Assembly (NCBI GenBank): GCA_028280195.1
Contig: JANQMH010000098.1
Location: 1 to 64,000, forward strand
DNA from: Exilibacterium sp.
Lineage (GTDB): Bacteria > Pseudomonadota > Gammaproteobacteria > Pseudomonadales > Cellvibrionaceae
Direction: 5' to 3'
DNA: 64,000 nt
The notes beneath the pieces were generated by a model, which was not told where the DNA came from, searched no databases, and saw only the letters and a list, made by a program, of their open reading frames with translations. Each line of letters starts with the position of its first letter. The stretch's first letter is position 1. The position numbers and the translations under genes were made by a program. This document shows positions 9,548-17,515 of this stretch, in pieces.

Positions 9548-10219
9548 CTAGAGGCTGTTGGCCGCTTCTTCCACGGCGAGAGCGCTGGCAGCGACGATGA
9601 CCTGCTTGCGGTCGCGCACACCCAGCTTGCGCAAAATCGCAGTGACATGGGCCTTGACGGTGGGCTCGGAAATATTCAGATCATAGGCGATCTGTTTGTT
9701 GAGCATGCCCTCGGTAATCATGGTGTAGACGCGAAACTGGTGTGGGGTGAGGCGGGCCAGCCGCTCGGCGAACTGGGCCGTGGCCTGATCCATGCCCTGG
9801 GCGGCCCGCTGCAGAGTATCGGGAAAACAGCTGTCGCCCTGCAATAGCCGGTACACCACCCGGCCGAGGTCGGCCGGCGCCAGGGTTTTGGAGATAAAGC
9901 CGGAGGCCCCCAAATCCGCCGCCTGGCGCACAATATGGGGCTGGTCACTGGCGGAAATCATCGCCATGGGCACGGTCGGAAACACGCCGCGCAAATTCGC
10001 CAGCCCGGAAAAGCCGTGGGCGCCGGGCATATGCAGATCCAGCAGCACCAGGTCGGTATCGGGGTGCTGGTCGAGCAGGGCGTGCACCGCGTCGATGGAG
10101 TCGGCCTGTAACAGCGCCGGCGCTGACGGCAACCTCAGCTCCGCCTGCAGCGTCTGTTGCAGTGCGGTGCGAAACAGCGGGTGATCATCGGCAATTACTA
10201 TTTTTGTATCGATACTCAT
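9548..10219 (-). CDS. LuxR/NarL-type response regulator (CrbR/ErdR-like)
   Basis: A 223-residue two-domain response regulator. The receiver domain (1-125) has the acidic pair at 11-12, the phospho-acceptor Asp61 in LLDLHMPG, and the conserved Lys in SKTLAP. The LuxR-type helix-turn-helix (about 155-215) contains NKQIAYDLNISEPTVKAH. The short spacing (62 bp) to the upstream 3HB dehydrogenase gene on the same strand suggests co-transcription. Its gene ends 12 bp from the end of the hybrid kinase gene, and kinases of that type work with regulators of this type. I infer that they form a pair and that it controls the surrounding 3HB genes. Confidence 0.92.
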   Translation of the reverse strand: MSIDTKIVIADDHPLFRTALQQTLQAELRLPSAPALLQADSIDAVHALLDQHPDTDLVLLDLHMPGAHGFSGLANLRGVFPTVPMAMISASDQPHIVRQAADLGASGFISKTLAPADLGRVVYRLLQGDSCFPDTLQRAAQGMDQATAQFAERLARLTPHQFRVYTMITEGMLNKQIAYDLNISEPTVKAHVTAILRKLGVRDRKQVIVAASALAVEEAANSL

Positions 10220-10281
10220 CGCCCGCTATTGTTGCCAAATTTGGCCGCGCAGACAAATCCCGCGCCGGCGCTGGAACCCGT

Positions 10282-11064
10282 TTACTGCGCGGTCCAGGCC
10301 CCGTCGATGGGAATGGCGGCACCGGTCATGGTCTGCGCAGCGGCGCTGCACAAAAACAGTGCCAGCTGTCCGATACTGGCGGGCTGGGTCATTTCCGGCA
10401 GCGGCTGTTTATCGGTAATCAGCGCCAGGCGCGCCTGCTCGTAGTCGAGTTCGCGGGTCCGGGCATAGGCCTGAATCTGCTGGCCGATCAACGGCGTATC
10501 CACCCAGCCCGGACAAATGGCATTACAGGTGATGCCCTGCTCGACGTTTTCCAGCGCCACCACCTTGGTGAGGCCGACAATACCGTGCTTGGCGGCCACA
10601 TAGGCGGCCTTGTTGACCGAGGCCACCAGGCCGTGCACAGAGGCGATATTGATGATTCGCCCCCAGCCCCGCGCCTGCATCGCCGGCAGCGTGTGGTGAA
10701 TACAATGGAACGCCGAACTCAGGTTGACGGCAATGATATCGTTCCACTTGGCGGCCGGAAACGCCTGGGCCGGCGCCGTGTGCTGAATGCCGGCATTGTT
10801 GACCAGTACATCGATATCGCCGAGCGCCTCGCCGGTGCGCCGCACCAGGGCCGCAATGGCATCGGCATCGCGCAGGTCCGCATCGCTGAACACAGCCCGC
10901 ACGCCGTAGCTGTCCCGAAACTCCTCACACAGTGCCTCGCCCTCAGCCGGCGGCAACAGCCCGTGCAGGGCGATATGGCACCCAGCCCCGGCGAATATAT
11001 GGGCAATACCCAGACCGATACCACTGCTGGACCCGGTAATCAAAGCAATTTTGTCTTTCACCAA
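10282..11064 (-). CDS. bdhA: 3-hydroxybutyrate dehydrogenase
   Basis: NAD-dependent short-chain dehydrogenase of 260 residues, the usual BdhA length. It oxidises D-3-hydroxybutyrate to acetoacetate in the cytoplasm. The nucleotide-binding GSSSGIG starts at residue 11, NNAG is at 89-92, and the catalytic residues Ser142, Tyr155 and Lys159 sit in NIASVHG and AAYVAAKHG. The NAICPGWVDTPL string is characteristic of the family. It is upstream of, and probably in one transcript with, the response regulator. Together with the permease and oligomer hydrolase it makes a complete path from extracellular oligomer to acetoacetate. The CoA-transfer step is not in the window. Confidence 0.92.
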   Translation of the reverse strand: MVKDKIALITGSSSGIGLGIAHIFAGAGCHIALHGLLPPAEGEALCEEFRDSYGVRAVFSDADLRDADAIAALVRRTGEALGDIDVLVNNAGIQHTAPAQAFPAAKWNDIIAVNLSSAFHCIHHTLPAMQARGWGRIINIASVHGLVASVNKAAYVAAKHGIVGLTKVVALENVEQGITCNAICPGWVDTPLIGQQIQAYARTRELDYEQARLALITDKQPLPEMTQPASIGQLALFLCSAAAQTMTGAAIPIDGAWTAQ

Positions 11065-11456
11065 CTCGACCCCTCAACGCCCTGGACACTGGATAAACGC
11101 ACTACTGTAGCAGTTTAGCGCTACCCTGGCCGTGATACCTTAGTTGTATTGCAATCCGGTGAAAAATTCCGTTTTCCGGCTTGCCAAGGCAGCCGCCGGA
11201 AGATGACAATGCTTGGCAGACCGGTTCATGACAATGCACTTGAGCAGTACCGGCTGCAGACAGCGGAAGCGCCAAGATACCTGTAACCACGGATGTGGGG
11301 ATGAACCGGGCCTCGTCCAGCATCGGCAGCGTCGGCATGTTCCCTGCGGGTGTAGGGATGGTAGGGATGAATCGTAGGGCATGTCTACGATGAGCGGCGC
11401 AGTGGGGTGTTCCCCACTGGGGCCGGTATGTAAAGTACGATAATGGTAGATTTCAT
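11065..11456. other. Intergenic region with an 8-bp hairpin
   Basis: These 392 bases between bdhA and the PaiB-like gene contain no convincing coding frame. At 11400-11419, CAGTGGGG and CCCCACTG form a perfect 8-bp stem with a TGTT loop, about 37 bp before the next start codon. There is no following T-run, so it is a leader hairpin or protein site rather than a clear terminator. The rest is unremarkable. Confidence 0.4.
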
Positions 11457-12068
11457 ATGTACATACCCAAACACTTCAGACAAACCGATAAACAGGCACT
11501 GTACGATCTCATATATGACTATCCGCTGGCCACCGTGGTAGTGAATACCCGTGCCGGTATATCTGCCAACCATATCCCATTGATCATCTGCCGGGAGCGG
11601 CCAGGGCTCGTGCTTCAAGGCCATATCGCCGCCGCCAATCCTCTGTGGAAAAGCGAGATAAGTGGCAAAACTCTGGCTATATTCCAGGGCCCCCACGCCT
11701 ATATTTCGCCGAGCTGGTATGCTACGAAAAAACAACACGGTAAAGTGGTGCCGACCTGGAATTATACCAGCGCCCATGCCTGCGGGGATTTGCGCTTCAT
11801 TGATGACGACGGCTGGAAGATGAAATTTCTCCACAGCCTCACTGACAAACAGGAGTCCAGGCAGCCGGAGCCCTGGTCGGTAGCGGATGCGCCGGGGGAT
11901 TTTACCGAAAAAATGCTGGCGGCCATCGTCGGTTTGGAAATCGCCGTAACCGAACTCTCCGGCAAGTGGAAAGTCAGCCAAAACCAGCCTGAAAAGAATC
12001 GAGCCGGTGTCAGGGATGCGCTCTGCGCCGGCGGAAACCCGGACGCTGAACAGCTGTCGGGTTATTAG
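11457..12068 (+). CDS. PaiB-like FMN-binding protein
   Basis: A 203-residue protein of the PaiB / FMN-binding negative regulator family. Its hallmarks are the N-terminal MYIPKHF, the NHIPLI strand, the central FQGPHAYISPSWY and the VPTWNY motif, all part of the split-barrel flavin fold. Family members are annotated as regulators of sporulation or protease genes in Bacillus, but in proteobacteria the role is mostly unknown and a flavin-dependent function is possible. It stands 18 bp before a NUDIX gene on the same strand, so the two may be co-transcribed. The family assignment is firm and the function is open. Confidence 0.88.
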   Translation: MYIPKHFRQTDKQALYDLIYDYPLATVVVNTRAGISANHIPLIICRERPGLVLQGHIAAANPLWKSEISGKTLAIFQGPHAYISPSWYATKKQHGKVVPTWNYTSAHACGDLRFIDDDGWKMKFLHSLTDKQESRQPEPWSVADAPGDFTEKMLAAIVGLEIAVTELSGKWKVSQNQPEKNRAGVRDALCAGGNPDAEQLSGY

Positions 12069-12085
12069 GCAATACACACCGACTG

Positions 12086-12721
12086 ATGGGAAAAGCCATG
12101 GAAACCAGCTTTCTCAATATGGCCAAGCGCCTGCAGGCGATAGCCACTACCGGCATTGAATTTACCGGCAACCAGTATGACCGGGAGAGGTATGAGGAAA
12201 TTTCCTCGATTGCCTTGACGCTGCTGGCGGATATCGGACAGGCGCCTCTGGATCGCATTGAACAATTGGTATCGCCCCATGACCGGGGGTATGTGACGCC
12301 AAAAGTCGATGTCAGGGCGGCGGTGATACAGGAAGACAAAATTCTGCTGGTAAAGGAGAAAACCGACGGGCTGTGGACCCTGCCCGGCGGCTATGCCGAT
12401 GTCGGTCTGTCTCCGGCGGAAAATGTAGAGAAAGAAGTGCGGGAAGAAGCGGGTATTGCCGTCAAGGCCAGATACCTGTACGCGGTAAGACATAAGGCTA
12501 AAGGCGACTACGATGCCGATGTGCGCGATTTTTACAAGCTGTTTTTTCTATGCGATCGCGCAGGCAATGACAGAATTACGCCCGGCAGTGAGACATCGGA
12601 TGTCGGGTATTTTTCCAGGGAGAATATTCCACCGCTATCTACAGGTCGAGTGATAACCGGCGACTTGCTCGCCGCGTGGAATTTTTCCAGGAGTCTGCAG
12701 AAACATACCGCCTTCGACTGA
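12086..12721 (+). CDS. NUDIX hydrolase with N-terminal extension
   Basis: A 211-residue hydrolase. Residues 1-65 form the helical N-terminal domain found in a subset of ADP-ribose-type pyrophosphatases (NUDIX_N_2). The NUDIX domain follows, with the Nudix box running from GGYADVGLSPAEN to VREEAGI (about 109-132), including the REEAG metal-binding core. It cleaves nucleoside diphosphates linked to another moiety; the substrate cannot be read from the sequence. An alternative start at 12098 has a nearby GGGAAAA sequence. It follows the PaiB-like gene closely and ends 65 bp before the DUF4919 lipoprotein start. Confidence 0.9.
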   Translation: MGKAMETSFLNMAKRLQAIATTGIEFTGNQYDRERYEEISSIALTLLADIGQAPLDRIEQLVSPHDRGYVTPKVDVRAAVIQEDKILLVKEKTDGLWTLPGGYADVGLSPAENVEKEVREEAGIAVKARYLYAVRHKAKGDYDADVRDFYKLFFLCDRAGNDRITPGSETSDVGYFSRENIPPLSTGRVITGDLLAAWNFSRSLQKHTAFD

Positions 12722-12786
12722 GCCGGCAACAAAACCAAACAGCCGCCGGCAGCAAGACCTTTGCTGCCGCCAATCCGGAAAGCGCT

Positions 12787-13437
12787 ATGAAGGTCCTAAT
12801 ATTTGTATCGGCGATTTTACTTTCAGCCTGTGCGACCAAGCCCGGCAGGGAGATACCCGGCGCGCCGGATAATTCGGCCGCCAATGCTCTATATGAAGAG
12901 CTGGTGGAAAGTATAAAGACGCGCGACAACCCAGCCGATTTCGCAGAAATACGCCGCATCTATATTCATACGGACAAGTACAAACCTTATTTTGGCCCGG
13001 AGATGAGCCTCAGCAAAACCATGTTTAACGCTTTGCAGGCAGAGAACTGGGACCAGTGTATCGAAAGCTCGGAGCAGATACTAAACGACAATTTCATCAG
13101 CCTCAATGCCCACTATGGTGCGATGGTATGCTTCTATAAATCGGAGAAAGCCGATAAGGGCGAGAAGCACCGGTCCATACTGGACGGGCTTTTGGACGCC
13201 ATACGGGTCAGCGGTGACGGCAGGTCGGCGCAGACCGCGTTCTACTCCACCAGCACGGCCGAATTGCGAGCCTTCCTGCAACTGCAGGGACTGGAAATCG
13301 TCGATCAGGCCCTTGTCCACGACCAGGGCAGGGCCTTCGACCTGATGGGCGTTAGAGATCCGCAGAGCGGCGAGGAATTCAGCCTTTATTTCGATATCAC
13401 GGCACAGTGGGCCCGCGGTTTCAAAGGCCTGGAGTAA
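12787..13437 (+). CDS. DUF4919-type lipoprotein
   Basis: A 216-residue predicted lipoprotein. I chose ATG 12787 because it gives a clean signal peptide, with the hydrophobic stretch ILIFVSAILL-like segment ending in LSAC as lipobox; the longer in-frame reading from 12676 overlaps the NUDIX gene and spoils the signal. The mature part matches the DUF4919 pattern as I recall it: DFAEIRRIY, an alternating helical middle, SGDG near the GLLDAIRVSGDG string, and a C-terminal FDIT strand. The function is unknown. Helical-repeat-like spacing suggests a protein-binding role, which is inference. Confidence 0.75.
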   Translation: MKVLIFVSAILLSACATKPGREIPGAPDNSAANALYEELVESIKTRDNPADFAEIRRIYIHTDKYKPYFGPEMSLSKTMFNALQAENWDQCIESSEQILNDNFISLNAHYGAMVCFYKSEKADKGEKHRSILDGLLDAIRVSGDGRSAQTAFYSTSTAELRAFLQLQGLEIVDQALVHDQGRAFDLMGVRDPQSGEEFSLYFDITAQWARGFKGLE

Positions 13438-13669
13438 GATCAAAACGAAAACAGTTATAGCAAACCCCGATAAGCCTGTCTCTCTATATTCGTTAAGTCC
13501 GTAATCCCTTGGTCTAGTGGTGGAAGGGGCACAAGCTCACTATCCTTCCCAGGGCCTGTTGACACTCATTGCGTTGGCTCTGCTGCCGCACACCTCAAGC
13601 AGAACCTGGCAGAAAACGTCCCGGGTACCATGTTGCCCGGTTCGGCTTTCGACATATTGGAGGGATATT

Positions 13670-14362
13670 GTGAAACGACTTAAGCTATTGGTATTCATCG
13701 GCACCTTTGCCTGCTGCGGATTTCTGCATGCCATCTGCGCAGACAATGTGGTTCTGGTCCACGGCAATACCGGCGATGCAAACGACTGGGACAATACCTA
13801 TAACCGCCTGTTGAACGACGGCTATGCCGCCAGCCAGATATTCAGACCCGAGTGGGGTTCCAAATCCTGCGCCGCCTGTAATGATCACAGCGGCTCGGAG
13901 GAAACACCGGTCAGAAACGCCATCAGCAATGCCATCGCCCAGTCCTGCACCGGTAAGATCGATGTGATCGCCCACTCCATGGGCGTCACTCTGGCGGCAA
14001 AACAGATTATTGATTTGGCGCAGGCATCGAATGTCGACGCCTTCGTCGGCATCGCCGGCGCCTACCGCGGCCTGCTTACCTGCGGTGTCTACCCCTTCAA
14101 CGTGCTGACACCCACCTGCGGGCGCAACGGCCTGTCGGTATCGAGCCCGTTTCTGGACTGGCTGTACGGCAGGACTGTCGCCACGCGGACTTACTCGATA
14201 AAAAGCTGGGTCGACCAGGTAGTATGTGCCGCCGGCTCCTGCCTGGTATACGGCGTTCATTCAAGCCGCATTAGCAATGAAAACGCCAGCTTTAGCTATA
14301 ACTATGGCCACTTCGGCCTGCAGCTGTATACCGATCAAAAACAGGTTGAACTGATACAGTAG
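13670..14362 (+). CDS. Secreted lipase / alpha-beta hydrolase (Lipase_2 type)
   Basis: A 230-residue exported alpha/beta hydrolase. GTG 13670 is the likely start: GGAGGGA lies five bases upstream and a signal peptide (about 1-24, ending near HAICA) follows. VLVHGNTGD carries the oxyanion-hole region and AHSMG contains the nucleophile Ser103. A late YGHFGL (about residue 217) supplies the probable catalytic His. Six or more Cys in the mature part could form disulfides, as expected outside the cytoplasm. Its compact size and HGN start resemble the small Lipase_2 family. Its ester substrate is unknown; being near the 3HB genes it might act on esters of that pathway, but it is separated by unrelated genes. 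Confidence 0.85.
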   Translation: MKRLKLLVFIGTFACCGFLHAICADNVVLVHGNTGDANDWDNTYNRLLNDGYAASQIFRPEWGSKSCAACNDHSGSEETPVRNAISNAIAQSCTGKIDVIAHSMGVTLAAKQIIDLAQASNVDAFVGIAGAYRGLLTCGVYPFNVLTPTCGRNGLSVSSPFLDWLYGRTVATRTYSIKSWVDQVVCAAGSCLVYGVHSSRISNENASFSYNYGHFGLQLYTDQKQVELIQ

Positions 14363-14835
14363 TCCGGCGCAAGCAGATACCCGGCTGCAAGGGCACCCTG
14401 CCGGCTGGGCAACAGGTTTCCCCATCACCGCGCGAAGCTGGAGCAGCCACTACTGCGTCCGGATCAATCGGCGCCGCAGTGGCCGGCTGGCAGCGGCAGG
14501 TTTATCAAGGCGCGGCTATGAGAGAATTGATTTCAATTCTTGCAGTATCCGCATATCGCCAATCCAAACGCGCGGGACAAAGCCAGGTCCAGGCAGTCGG
14601 GTGTAGATCCCGGAGGTGATATTTTAATTCACGGCCTGTGCAATGGCGCGGGCGCTGCGCAGTAAAATACCGCCATTGCCGCACCGTTCGAAAAAAGCGT
14701 AAAGCTGATCGAATGCTGATGAAAGTATGCGTCAATTAAAATATCATTCAATCTCGTAAATCTTGTATAACCATTTGAATCGAAAGGTTATGGCGGGTGC
14801 TTTCCCGCCAGAGCTGTTGTTTAAAGGGTAAGATT
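14363..14835. other. Gene-free leader region before ldhA
   Basis: No supported gene lies in these 473 bases. They hold an 18-bp perfect inverted repeat AGAATTGATTTCAATTCT at 14523-14540. A second hairpin, TGGCGGG/CCCGCCA at 14791-14810, lies 25 bases before the D-lactate dehydrogenase start. The region also becomes AT-rich after 14620, as expected for a promoter. Confidence 0.45.
14791..14810 (+). promoter_or_regulatory. GC-rich hairpin in ldhA leader
   Basis: TGGCGGG and CCCGCCA form a perfect 7-bp stem with a six-base TGCTTT loop. It ends 25 bases before the ATG of the dehydrogenase gene and just ahead of its AAAGGG ribosome site. It could influence translation or mRNA stability, or be an operator. 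No T-run follows. Confidence 0.35.
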
Positions 14836-15843
14836 ATGAAAGTCTCTGTATTCAGCGCCAAGCCTTATGACCGGACTTTTCTGCAACAGGCAAACCGCAA
14901 TCTCCACCAACTGGTTTTTCTCGAGCCCCATCTGAACGAAAAAACGGCTGTGCTGGCCCGCGGCTCCGATGCCGTGTGTGCGTTTGTCAATGACGACCTG
15001 CAGGCTACCGTTCTGGAAATATTGGCCGAGCATCAGATTCGCTGTATTGCCCTGCGCTGCGCCGGCTTCAACAACGTCGATCTCGACACGGCACAGCGAC
15101 TGGGGATAACCGTGGTCAGGGTGCCGGCTTATTCGCCCCATGCCGTGGCGGAACACACCATCGCACTGATTCTGGATCTGAATCGAAAGATTCACCGGGC
15201 TTTCTTTCGGGTTCGCGAGGGAAATTTCGCCCTCGATGGCCTGCTGGGATTCGATCTCCACGGACAGACGGCGGGCATTGTCGGCACCGGCAAGGTGGGA
15301 CGGGTGGTCGCCAGGATATTGCAGGGTTTTGGCTGCAAACTGCTGGCTTACGATGTCGCGCCCGACCAGGGCTGCCTGGAAGCGGGCGTCGAATATGTTG
15401 CACTGGATGAACTGCTGGAGCGTTCCGATATCATCACTTTGCATTGCCCCCTAACGCCGCAGACCCACCACCTGATTGACCGCCGCGCGTTCGAGCAGAT
15501 GAAAGACGGCGTTATGCTGATCAATACCAGCCGCGGTGCGCTGGTGGATACCGCAGCTGCGGTTAAGGCACTGAAAAAAGGCAAAGTCGGCTATCTGGGG
15601 CTGGATGTCTACGAGGAGGAGGGCGATCTGTTTTTCGAGGATTTATCGGCGAAAGTGATTCAGGACGATATTTTCGCCCGCCTGCAGACATTCCCCAATG
15701 TGGTGATAACCGGGCATCAGGCTTTCTTTACCCGCAACGCGCTGGAAAATATCGCCCATACCACTATCGATAACTTGACCAAAATCAAGTACGGCGAAGT
15801 CTGTGCAAACCTGGTGAACCAGGAGCTGATCAGGGCCAGCTGA
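14836..15843 (+). CDS. ldhA: D-lactate dehydrogenase (2-hydroxyacid dehydrogenase)
   Basis: A 335-residue NAD-dependent D-2-hydroxyacid dehydrogenase, closest in layout to fermentative D-lactate dehydrogenase. It reduces pyruvate to D-lactate in the cytoplasm. ATG 14836 begins MKVSVFSAKPYDR, the typical start of LdhA. The nucleotide-binding GTGKVGR, the substrate-binding and catalytic Arg in NTSRGALVD, and the catalytic His in TGHQAF are all present, with LRCAGFNNVD in the catalytic domain. The in-frame ATG at 14797 lacks a ribosome site and overlaps the leader hairpin. It appears to be a single-gene unit. Confidence 0.92.
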   Translation: MKVSVFSAKPYDRTFLQQANRNLHQLVFLEPHLNEKTAVLARGSDAVCAFVNDDLQATVLEILAEHQIRCIALRCAGFNNVDLDTAQRLGITVVRVPAYSPHAVAEHTIALILDLNRKIHRAFFRVREGNFALDGLLGFDLHGQTAGIVGTGKVGRVVARILQGFGCKLLAYDVAPDQGCLEAGVEYVALDELLERSDIITLHCPLTPQTHHLIDRRAFEQMKDGVMLINTSRGALVDTAAAVKALKKGKVGYLGLDVYEEEGDLFFEDLSAKVIQDDIFARLQTFPNVVITGHQAFFTRNALENIAHTTIDNLTKIKYGEVCANLVNQELIRAS

Positions 15844-16141
15844 GCGGGACAGCAACTCTGGTCAAACGGCTGAGGGCGTTAAGGCGATGACTTTCAACGG
15901 TAGAAGCATTAAGCCAATAACGCTGGCAAAAGAAAGAACCCGCGGGCGGCAATCTCACAAAACGGCTGGGGCCTAAAACCAAAGCCATATTCAGCAGGCG
16001 CGGTATCGATGTGCGTCCAAACAGGCGCGCAGCGACGATGGGAAATGAAAGAGTGGGACCGGGCGATATGGTTTCCGTCGGCTATCGCTCACCCGGGTTC
16101 TAGGCGAACCGATCAGGAGTAAATTGCCGTTATCGACGCGG
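15844..16141. other. Intergenic, nothing recognised
   Basis: These 298 bases lie between convergent ldhA and the XRE regulator gene. I see no coding frame with family resemblance, no clear terminator and no repeats. Confidence 0.4.
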
Positions 16142-16486
16142 CTACTCCTCGCGCGCGGTCAATGCCAGCAGCTGCTTTCTGGCAACTTCGAGGTCGCTCA
16201 TGGAGAGCTGGGCCAGCAGGCCTCTGATTTCAAATTCCAGCTGCAGGCGCTTTCTGTCGATAAGCTGTCCGTCGCTGCCCTCGAAAAACTCCCGCATCGG
16301 CACCCGCAAAGCGCCACTCAAACGCTCCAGTGTTTCAATGGTGGGCGAACTCACCCCGCGCTCGATATTGGAGATCGTCTCCGTGGTGCGCTCGACCTTT
16401 TCAGCCAAGCCCACCTGAGAGAGTTTGTGTGCCATACGAGCGCTTCTGACGCGCAGCCCGATACTTTCTTTCAAGTTTATAGCCAT
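16142..16486 (-). CDS. XRE-family transcriptional regulator
   Basis: A 114-residue DNA-binding protein. The helix-turn-helix spans about residues 8-65, with LRVRSARMAHKLSQVGLA, the ERTTETISNIERG recognition part and PTIETLERLSGAL. The C-terminal third is helical and may dimerise. No sensor domain is present. A 15-bp inverted repeat at 16554-16568, about 70 bp upstream of its start, could be its own operator. Its targets are unknown. Such small regulators sometimes accompany mobile DNA, but none is evident here apart from the decayed gene at 17056. Confidence 0.88.
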   Translation of the reverse strand: MAINLKESIGLRVRSARMAHKLSQVGLAEKVERTTETISNIERGVSSPTIETLERLSGALRVPMREFFEGSDGQLIDRKRLQLEFEIRGLLAQLSMSDLEVARKQLLALTAREE

Positions 16487-17055
16487 GGCGCGTATTTAAA
16501 ATTCAATCCCGGGACTTGACCATGAAGTGTAATTCGTTAATATAGTTGCTCTACGAAATTTTATTTCGAGTTCACCAAACAGGCGGCCATACTCTGGCCG
16601 AACTGCCGGGTTGTAGCCGAACTGCAACCGGACTGTAACCAAAAGGCGGAGGGTTGGTAATCGTGGCGACAATAAAGCCCCATCAGCAACCTGCCAGTTG
16701 CCAATTGCATGGATTACCTGTTTACCGCTTATCGGCATGACGGCCGAGAGGTTGCAGCCAGAACACTGGAAGTGCTGCTGGAACACATCTATACAGCAGC
16801 TTACAAAGATGTCCTTGCCCAACTGCCGCTCCAGTATAAGGCAATGTTTGATAATAACAATCAGCACTCTGAATTAGATCCCATTCAAAAACACTAGCGA
16901 GAAGACGGCCGCTGCCGCTATTATGACCCCTGAAAAAAGCTGAACCCACACTCCGCAGCCGCTGCAGCTCGATCAGGCAAAGCAAAAGATAGCGAAGTGA
17001 GCGCTAGCATTTACCTCCAACCCGCTATGGAAAATATCGATCTGCAATTGTCGAG
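16487..17055. other. Gene-free stretch with a small inverted repeat
   Basis: No supported gene is seen in these 569 bases. CGAAAT at 16554-16559 and ATTTCG at 16563-16568, spaced by TTT, form a perfect inverted repeat upstream of the XRE gene. A 62-residue frame at 16709-16897 has no recognisable features and no good ribosome site. This stretch and the broken gene after it look like a decaying segment. Confidence 0.4.
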
Positions 17056-17515
17056 ATGAAAAACACCAGGGCCGCGCGCCGCATACTCAGGGCGACACTG
17101 CCGGCATGCTTCATCGGCCTCGGGGCCTGCGGCGGCGCACCTGAAAACATCGATGCCGGCAAGCAGTGGCTGACACCCGGACTGATCGATGTACACTCGC
17201 ACATGGGTGTCTATCCGGCGCCGGCCACCAAAAACCATGCCGACGATAACGAGATGGCCGCACCGCTTACCGCCGAGGTATGGGCGAAGCACTCGGTCTG
17301 GCCGCGGGGCCCGCAGTGTGAAAGGGCGCTGGCCTGCGGGCAAAATCCGAAACGGGTTTGCGGGGACAAAGGCAACTCGCCCTCGACCCCTATGGGCAAT
17401 ATGGCCGGCTACCGCGCCGACGAGACGGCGCAGATGATCGATATGGCCGTCGATACAACCTCAAGCTGATTCTGGCCGGCGCCGATGAGGGCTGACAGCT
17501 TGCCCGGCCGCTATT
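17056..17515 (+). pseudogene. Remnant of an exported amidohydrolase with internal deletions
   Basis: The open frame 17056-17469 encodes a lipoprotein-like signal (IGLGAC), then WLTPGLIDVHSHMGVYPAP, the metal-binding HxH start of an imidazolonepropionase-like amidohydrolase. It continues through AEVWAKHSVWP to about DPQ, then jumps directly to CGQNPKRVCGDKGNSPST and MGNMAGYRADE. In intact relatives these last strings lie well over 100 residues further on, and the early beta-sandwich segment normally precedes the HSH motif. Both are absent here. Past the stop, another frame reads RYNLKLILAGADEG to a TGA at 17496-17498, suggesting a further frameshift. At about 140 residues against 400 or more, it cannot be a working enzyme. 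Confidence 0.75.

Noticed and set aside
13513-13519. GGTCTAG upstream of the lipase gene as a second site for the 3HB regulator
   Set aside because: Only a seven-base core matches and there is no paired partner, so chance occurrence is likely. Kept only as a remark in the promoter finding.
16709-16897. A 62-residue plus-strand frame upstream of the broken amidohydrolase
   Set aside because: No ribosome site, no recognised motif, and the opposite strand is equally open, so coding is not supported.
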